This document shows, piece by piece, positions 58,001-64,000 of a stretch of DNA of 64,000 nt (its first letter is position 1; each line of letters begins with the position of its first letter). The position numbers and the translations under genes were made by a program. The notes beneath the pieces are model-generated. The model saw only the letters and a program-made list of their open reading frames with translations, was not told the origin of the DNA and did no database searches. Origin of the DNA: Lolium rigidum (Eukaryota; Streptophyta; Magnoliopsida; Poales; Poaceae); NCBI RefSeq assembly GCF_022539505.1, contig NC_061508.1:264374736-264438735 (forward strand), in the 5' to 3' direction.

Positions 58001-59339
58001 GCCTGCTATTGATTTACTTGTTGCGTATGTGTATTCAGCACACTTGAGATCATTCTTATTTGGCCACACATTTTTGTTTTACTTGGTGTATTGAAAGTAC
58101 AGATGTTTTTCCATTATTTCAGTCTTGCTTTCTATGGGATATATACACCGTTATTATTATGGATGATTTATATTTTATTCCAGTAGGAGTGGTGCTTTTA
58201 TTCCACAAATGTCCTACCACTTGTTTGGTTCATTGCCAAACATTTGGCTGCCCATGGACCACTTGCTGTTTCCTTCACTGATTCAAGCCAAAATGGGACC
58301 CCATGGGTGGAACAATCCTGCTCTAAAAAATTGGCTAACCAATTTTGGTAGGGCTGTTGTAGGTGCAATCCGTAATAATTTGAAGCGCTTCACATCTATA
58401 CATTGTGCTGGCAGTGTGTGATTAATGCGTAGGTTAATGCCGTAAACACCATCTGAAATGTCAATCATTAAACTAAGGACCGATATGTCTACTACACATG
58501 GTATTGGCAGCAAATGTGAAAACAGTAGTTAACGAAAAAAAATTCAGAAGATCAGTTGCTAAGCATCTTAGAATTGCTCTAGCTCTTATTGTGTAACGGC
58601 GTGTATCTCACATCATCATCGAATGTATCAATGTGAGTGTTCAGCTGCCCTGTTGTTGCTTGCTAGGGGCGAAAAGCTGCTTCTTTAGATAATAATGCAT
58701 AGCAGGAACCAGCATGTAGCCGTGTACGCTTTAAAGTTTGGTGGCCTTCCGGATTACATAGGACCATGCTCATTACCCCCTTAAACCTTGCTAAACTACC
58801 CGGCCTCTCAATAGCTTTCATTGACAGGCAAACCCAGATCGTTATATTTACCTCTTGCTTGTTTCTTCACCTTTCATTTTTTTACTTCACTAATTTATCT
58901 TTTGATTGTTTTGTAAAGTGGCTGACCACTGTGACCTATTTTTTTAACAGAGTAGTTGATCGTTCCTCGACTGAAGTTAGTCTTGCGTATAATGATAGAG
59001 GTCTCTAAACTTGATTCCCTTATGAATCTTTGCCAACGTAAACTTAGCATATATTAATTTACCCATTGATTTTCTATGTATGTGCTGGTAGACCATGGAT
59101 TTTGCTGCAAATAGTCTCAGTATTACTTCCTAAGTAAATATTTGAGAGGTTGATAAATTTTAGTACAGGGTCATCCCCCTTTGGAGGGTGAAATTTGACG
59201 AGCATTCCAATTCTTTTAAATGAGTATTAAGTATTGTGATTAGATTATCTATATCAGACTGGTATAGTAATTTTTCTCTTGTATATGAAGGTGCTTCTTT
59301 ATCTCATAAAACTTGACATGTCTAATGCCGAGTTTTGTG
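58001..59339. other. Non-coding AT-rich DNA
   Basis: No convincing gene, RNA or repeat is visible; short frames only. Confidence 0.5.
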
Positions 59340-59510
59340 CATGTGAAAGGTTACAGATACCAATAAGGCCAGTGGTATGGTTCTGTGGAGGTATCGGCCA
59401 GTGGTGTTGTCAAGAATATCGTCCCAGCCATGCTGCTGCTTGTGCATTGGAAGCTTTGAAGCTCGTCTTTGGCTGCAACAGAAGTGTGTCAAATTATATC
59501 ATGTGAGTTT
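59340..59510 (+). CDS. Possible exon, unrecognised
   Basis: After AAAGGTTACAG (acceptor-like) an open frame reads IPIRPVVWFCGGIGQWCCQE and then YRPSHAAACALEALKLVFG, with an ATG|TGAGT near its end. Codon-like composition differs from the AT-rich surroundings. No family recognised; it could be an exon of a longer plus-strand gene or chance. Confidence 0.25.
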
Positions 59511-59953
59511 CGCTGGATCATGCCCTCTTAAATTACAGATGGTTATGTAGGTGTTCTAAGTAAACAATGATATTTTAATTTATGTTCCAATAATAAATTG
59601 GGTTTAATCTTTATTTATATACAACTCACCCTCTGTAGCTAATAGTAATGGGCAAGTGTAAGTTGAACTCACCCTCTGATTACAGGGCGATGCAAGTATT
59701 TTCATGTGCCGACTTCTCTTCCTTTTGTATGACTTTATTCCTAATGGTCTATTTTTTTTTTTGGTTTTTTAGTGGTATAGTCGGCTTGTTTTAGCCACCG
59801 TTAATTGATTCTAATTGTGCTGGCCATTTTAGCCGCATACAGTCTGTTCGGGTGTATTTACCTGCAGTATGTATGGCAGTTGCAGCAGCTTGCCTATAGA
59901 TTTTTGGCATTTGTTTCAGAATATAAGGTTGTAGCTTAGCTTTTTTTCAATTA
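59511..59953. other. Non-coding AT-rich DNA
   Basis: Contains a poly-T run at 59750-59770. Nothing else seen. Confidence 0.5.
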
Positions 59954-60139
59954 CCCCCTCCGAGCTCAGCTCCCAAATCGTTCAGCTCGCAATTTTTTTA
60001 TGGTAAGTTAGAAAGATACGGATTTCCCAAATTTTACGTTGATCTCAAATCGTTCAGCTAGGGGTCTTGTGTAAAAAATACTCTTGCGCTAATTTCCGTG
60101 CCAAAAAACAATAGGCACTATAAAATGGAACAGAGGGAG
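59954..60139. mobile_element. Stowaway-type MITE (186 bp), diverged
   Basis: Left end CCCCCTCCGAGCTCA after TA (59952-59953) and right end TGGAACAGAGGGAG before TA (60140-60141). The termini match the Stowaway CTCCCTCCGT type with decay, and the TA duplication is present. Non-coding; would be moved by a Tc1/mariner transposase. Confidence 0.75.
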
Positions 60140-60141
60140 TA

Positions 60142-62690
60142 GTACCCACCATAGGTAATTTACCTCTTCATCTTTGAGGTCCTACTGGTTGTCGCAAGAG
60201 CCAACATTGTGAAATCATTGTCTTGTGCCAAGGTCCATCTTCTTGGTGAGATTTGTCAAGTATAATCATGCATAACATGTGTTTTGCGGGTACATTATCC
60301 ATCTTTTTTATTATTGTTTCTGTGCAAATATCAAACTTTTATTGATGTCCTTAGAGACCTGGATTATTGCCTAATGATGGTGCATTTGTCTGTGGCAATT
60401 CCTGCGGTTGAAGGTGAACACGTGCAAGTACAACCAATTCAGAACTGCCACAGATATGTTCAGTTTTGGAATTATGAATTCCCCTCCCTCAACCTGAGGC
60501 CTATAACGCCTAAATTTGATATAAGTTTCCACTCATTACGTATAGTAATCATGTCTTTGCACCCACCTTTACATCCACTATAGCTTGTTGACATATCAGG
60601 GCTTTTGTGAGGAAGAATTTAAGGTTGCAGAAAGTATATATTTAGCGGCATCCATGAAATACTTTAGTTGTACATTGTAGGTTAAGCCATGTATGGCATG
60701 CATATATTTCTCGAACGAATTCCCTACGAAAGACATTTACATCTGTCAAGGTCATATACTCCAAGGTGAATTCTGTGAAGTTGTCATGTGCATACCTTCT
60801 TCATTCTTATTCACTGCATTGCCGAGTGTCTACATTCAGTATTTTGATTTGACTACATTGTATAGGCTAAAGTTCAAGGGCAAAAGATCACCTGGCTAAT
60901 TCCACATGCTCTTCATTAAGTTTTAATTGATCACGTTGACTTCAATGCGATGCTCACATTTTTGGAATTCTATGAGGTAAGCATGTGGATGCTCTTTATC
61001 TCTTTACCGTTTATACTTTACTCAGCACATGTATAATTATTTTTTCTGAAATAAAAGCAACATCACATCCATCTAGAGTAATTTATAGTCAGATGGTAGC
61101 ATGCACCAGGCAGGTATAGTATTATCCTGTATGCGTTGGAACGAGGGTACCCTCCATCTGTCCCTTATACTCGCACTGATTGTGGTGGCTTCAATAGCTT
61201 GAAGCACGCCTGTTATAATTATTGTAACTGCCCAATTTTATCACCAATTTTATCATAGCCAACTACTAAAAATAAATAACTCTTTATGTTGATGAAGCCA
61301 TTGAAAATATTGGCGACACCTTTCAGTTAAATAACCTTTCAACTGAATATATCAAGTCAACATGAGTATTTGATAAGAGATTTTTATTGTGTTTCTTACA
61401 GCTTTTTTCTATGAATATTTAATGGTACCAATTATATTGGGCAACCGTCATTTGATGTGTTTCAGGCATGTTTTCCAAAATAAGAATACATGGCATTTAA
61501 TTTTGCGTTGTTCTGTTGGTACACGTAGCTTGAGCACAGACATATGACTCCACTTGTGAACTGGTTGCTACAAATCAAATACTTAGGTTTGTTATGCCTT
61601 CCCTTTACATAAGGTCCTATTTCTGGTGAGTGTACACTATGTACTTATTTAGATGATGATTGATGTTTCTCCATATATTAGATGGTTGTGTTTTTTTCCC
61701 TTCTAGAAATAGACAGTGCCTTTAGTTTAGCTGACATGAATATGTAGTAGGTAGACCGAAAGGTGTTGTGTGGTTTTACAAATGGTTTAGACTTCCGCAT
61801 TGGAATAAATGGAGAGGAATATCACATGAGGGCTTTCTCCTGCCCTCGTGCTCCCTGGCCTGCATTCTAAATTGCTTTGTTCTGGCCCACCCAAACTTAG
61901 CTAGCTCCCCTGCTACTTAGTGGGGGTTCAGAGGACAGAAGGAAAATATGCACAAAGAAATCTAACTGAAACAAACAAGTTAATTTAACTTGTGTAATAG
62001 ATTAAGTTGTGTATCTGTGTTTTCACTTCAGATAGAAGATAACAACTTAAGGAATCACCCCATCTACTAGAGATTTGTAAAGTGGTAGAAGCTTAGCAGT
62101 TTGTTAGCTGGGAACCACCTCCTCAATGTAGTACTGTTGTTACAGAAGATACAACATAATAGATTTGAAAACTATCCCTGGTATTTTGTTTCTAAGTAGT
62201 ACTATCTTATGCAGATAGCTACAGTGTGTTGGTTGAACACTTCTGTTTCTACTTTACTATGTGCTTACCAAATTCATTAATTTTTAGTTTTGGATTCCAA
62301 GCAGAGGATACTAGAAATCCTGTTTAGTCACATGCATGCCCTTATAGCAGGGTTAATAGTCCTCACTTTTTTAGTCTGTATGTTCTATTTTCTCATCTGT
62401 ATATTTGATTGTAGTTTTTTTGTATTTGCTTTATAGGCTTAATATCAGAGGAACCAGCGGTAATGGTGTATAGTGATCCTGGTGCACATTTGTTCTTTGG
62501 TTCTTAGTGATGATCCTGGTGTATTCTTATTGAAGGAAATGACACTTATTACATACTTATTGTATGTGTTGATGGCACCCAAAAAAAAATGATATTTATG
62601 TATATTTATTTCTCTTTGCTATGAACAAGGTTGGATGCAACAAATGTTGCTCCTGTGTTGTACATGTGTTATCTGTAGATATTTGCTTGA
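60142..62690. other. Non-coding AT-rich DNA
   Basis: 2.5 kb with no convincing gene. Short frames (for example 60284-60583 and 60693-60899) have no recognisable domain. Confidence 0.5.
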
Positions 62691-62910
62691 AAGTTTTTAT
62701 TTTATTTTAAAAAGATTGGTTATACAGGCTTACGGTCTCTCAAAGACATTGAATTCTTGAACAACTATACATACATCAGCCGAGTAAAACTTATGTTTTT
62801 ATTTTCTTTAAAAAGGATTGCTATACAGGCATAAGGGCTTTCAAAGACCTACTAAATTCTTGGACAACTACACATACATCAACAGCATAAAACTTACGGT
62901 TACAATACTG
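62691..62910 (+). repeat. Tandem direct duplication of about 105 bp
   Basis: Two adjacent copies with shared segments TTTAAAAAGATTGGTTATACAGGC / TTTAAAAAGGATTGCTATACAGGC, CTCAAAGAC / TTTCAAAGAC, and CAACTATACATACATCA / CAACTACACATACATCA; about 80% alike by eye. Confidence 0.8.
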
Positions 62911-62947
62911 TCTTGCACTTGCCTGTCTGTTGGGGAGCGCACAAGGT

Positions 62948-63185
62948 TATCTCAAGTGATAGCAAGTTGGCGGCGATTGAAAGAGCAGTGCAGAGTCATC
63001 TCAAGTGATACCCACACCGGGTCATCTCAATTGATAGCAAGTGGGTCATCTCAATTGATAGCAAGTGGGGGGCGATCTAAAGAGCAGCGCATAGGGTCAT
63101 TTCAAGTGATAGCAAGTGGGTGGCGATCGAAATGGTCATCTCAAGTGATAGCAAGTGGGCGGCGCTCGAAAGAGCTACACGCTCC
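62948..63185 (+). repeat. Degenerate tandem repeat, TCATCTCAAGTGATAGCAAG unit
   Basis: Six to seven units begin GTCATCTCAA(G/T)TGATA. Several extend into GTGGGCGGCGATCGAAAGAG. Unit lengths are mixed, about 25 or 50 bp. Confidence 0.85.
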
Positions 63186-64000
63186 CGAGCCTCTGGTATT
63201 GAAATAAACCAATGCTTACGGTGAGCAATGCGGTAACACGCCCAATCGGATACTATTGTACTCGATGAAAGAGCTGCGCTCCAATCTGCTGTACTAAAAT
63301 AAGCCAAACCTTATGGTTAGCCTCCGTCAGATAGCGCAATGGGTCATCTAGTCAACAATAGAGACACCAGAGATAATATAGCAGCAACTATGTAGCAAGA
63401 GAGACACCAGAGAGAATTTTGTATTTATAGCGCTCGATCAGCTGGTGATCGTTTTAGTACTGTACTCCAGGCGCACCGGGTGATTGGCCTGTTGACGAGA
63501 ATGCATGTCTGCAGTTGTGCGCGGCGCATGTGGCATCCAACGCCGGCGATCGAGGAGCCGATCATGATGGGCTTCTTTGCCCTCGCTTTTGGGGAACAAA
63601 GGCAGAGCGAGACCATTTATTTGCCCTCGCTTTATTTACGTCTTTGCGTGGGGTGCGAAGCTTCGCAAGATCCGTTTATATACTAGTATAGTGCCCATGC
63701 CTTGCTACGGCTCAATCAAAACAAAATTGTCGCAGATTGTGAAAATTAGGCAAAATGTGTCACACGTATTTAGGTTCAAAGGGAGTATTAAAATTAACAC
63801 AAATTTAATACTCTTTCCCTTCGGAAATAAGAAACTTGGATTTTCAAGACGCATTTTATTGTTTAGATACATGATTACATGTAAATAAACAAATGAGAGT
63901 AAACTATTTTCGTGATAAATTGATATAACCATGTTAATGTTTTACATAATTTGGAAAGTGTTTTATAGTGCATTAGAGTGTAGATAATATTGGCTCTTAT
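63186..64000. other. Right-edge DNA without a recognised gene
   Basis: Contains repeated AGAGACACCAGAGA (63360 and 63400) and a TATACTAGTATAGTGCCCATGC segment (63678) of a type often repeated in grass genomes. No gene seen. Confidence 0.4.
63783..63813. repeat. Short inverted repeat
   Basis: GAGTATTAAA and TTTAATACTC, 10 bp perfect arms with an 11 nt loop. Possibly the remnant of a MITE. Confidence 0.5.

Noticed and set aside
62948..63185. CRISPR-like array
   Set aside because: Units are degenerate, directly adjacent and of mixed length, without unique spacers, in a plant nuclear context.

Overview
The window is nuclear DNA of a grass, most likely a Pooideae species (wheat, oat or ryegrass relatives). 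The signs are long Ty3/gypsy elements of the Athila, Tat and chromovirus types, a 12 kb CACTA transposon with GTGGCGCAC subterminal repeats, a Stowaway MITE, GC-rich gene starts and an intron-containing class III peroxidase. The species cannot be fixed from sequence alone. There is no prokaryotic or organellar signal.

Left block (1-23285) is a three-level nest read on the minus strand. A chromovirus (19421-23285; 5' LTR, primer site, gag and protease visible) was hit by an Athila-like element (1-19420; its 3' LTR lies outside the window). The Athila 5' LTR was in turn split by a CACTA transposon (6551-18531, target duplication CGA). The CACTA carries a broken transposase gene, a second long gene ending in a protease-like region, and a small ORF joining a viroplasmin-like domain to a membrane anchor.

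Middle block (24454-53527) is one old Tat-lineage retrotransposon with 561 bp LTRs and target duplication CACTG. Three later insertions sit in it: a complete Athila-like element of 10.5 kb in gag (26891-37398), a 4.4 kb solo-LTR-like segment in integrase (41210-45648), and a 1.6 kb non-autonomous CACTA in the 3' region (47009-48625, target duplication AAC). That small CACTA carries a receptor-kinase-like leucine-rich-repeat fragment. Downstream of integrase the Tat element carries an antisense, spliced accessory gene (48783-52419) with its own TATA box.

Right block (53528-64000, plus 23286-24453 on the left) is the host DNA. It holds a class III peroxidase gene on the minus strand with two compensating indels, an unrecognised GC-rich gene start on the plus strand, intron-like AT-rich DNA with a 0.2 kb duplication, a Stowaway MITE and a patch of short tandem repeats. 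Every retroelement polyprotein shows stops or frameshifts, so none looks autonomous as read.

The LTR pairs order the events. The Tat LTRs differ at about 23 positions in their first ~215 bp by eye, but the nested Athila LTRs at only about three in ~230 bp. The features most worth a second look are the accessory genes: the Tat antisense gene, the interchangeable 3' ORF of the two Athila copies with its own TATA and GC hairpin, the CACTA membrane-anchored viroplasmin-like ORF, and a chromovirus reading frame whose stop codon lies inside the LTR TATA box.
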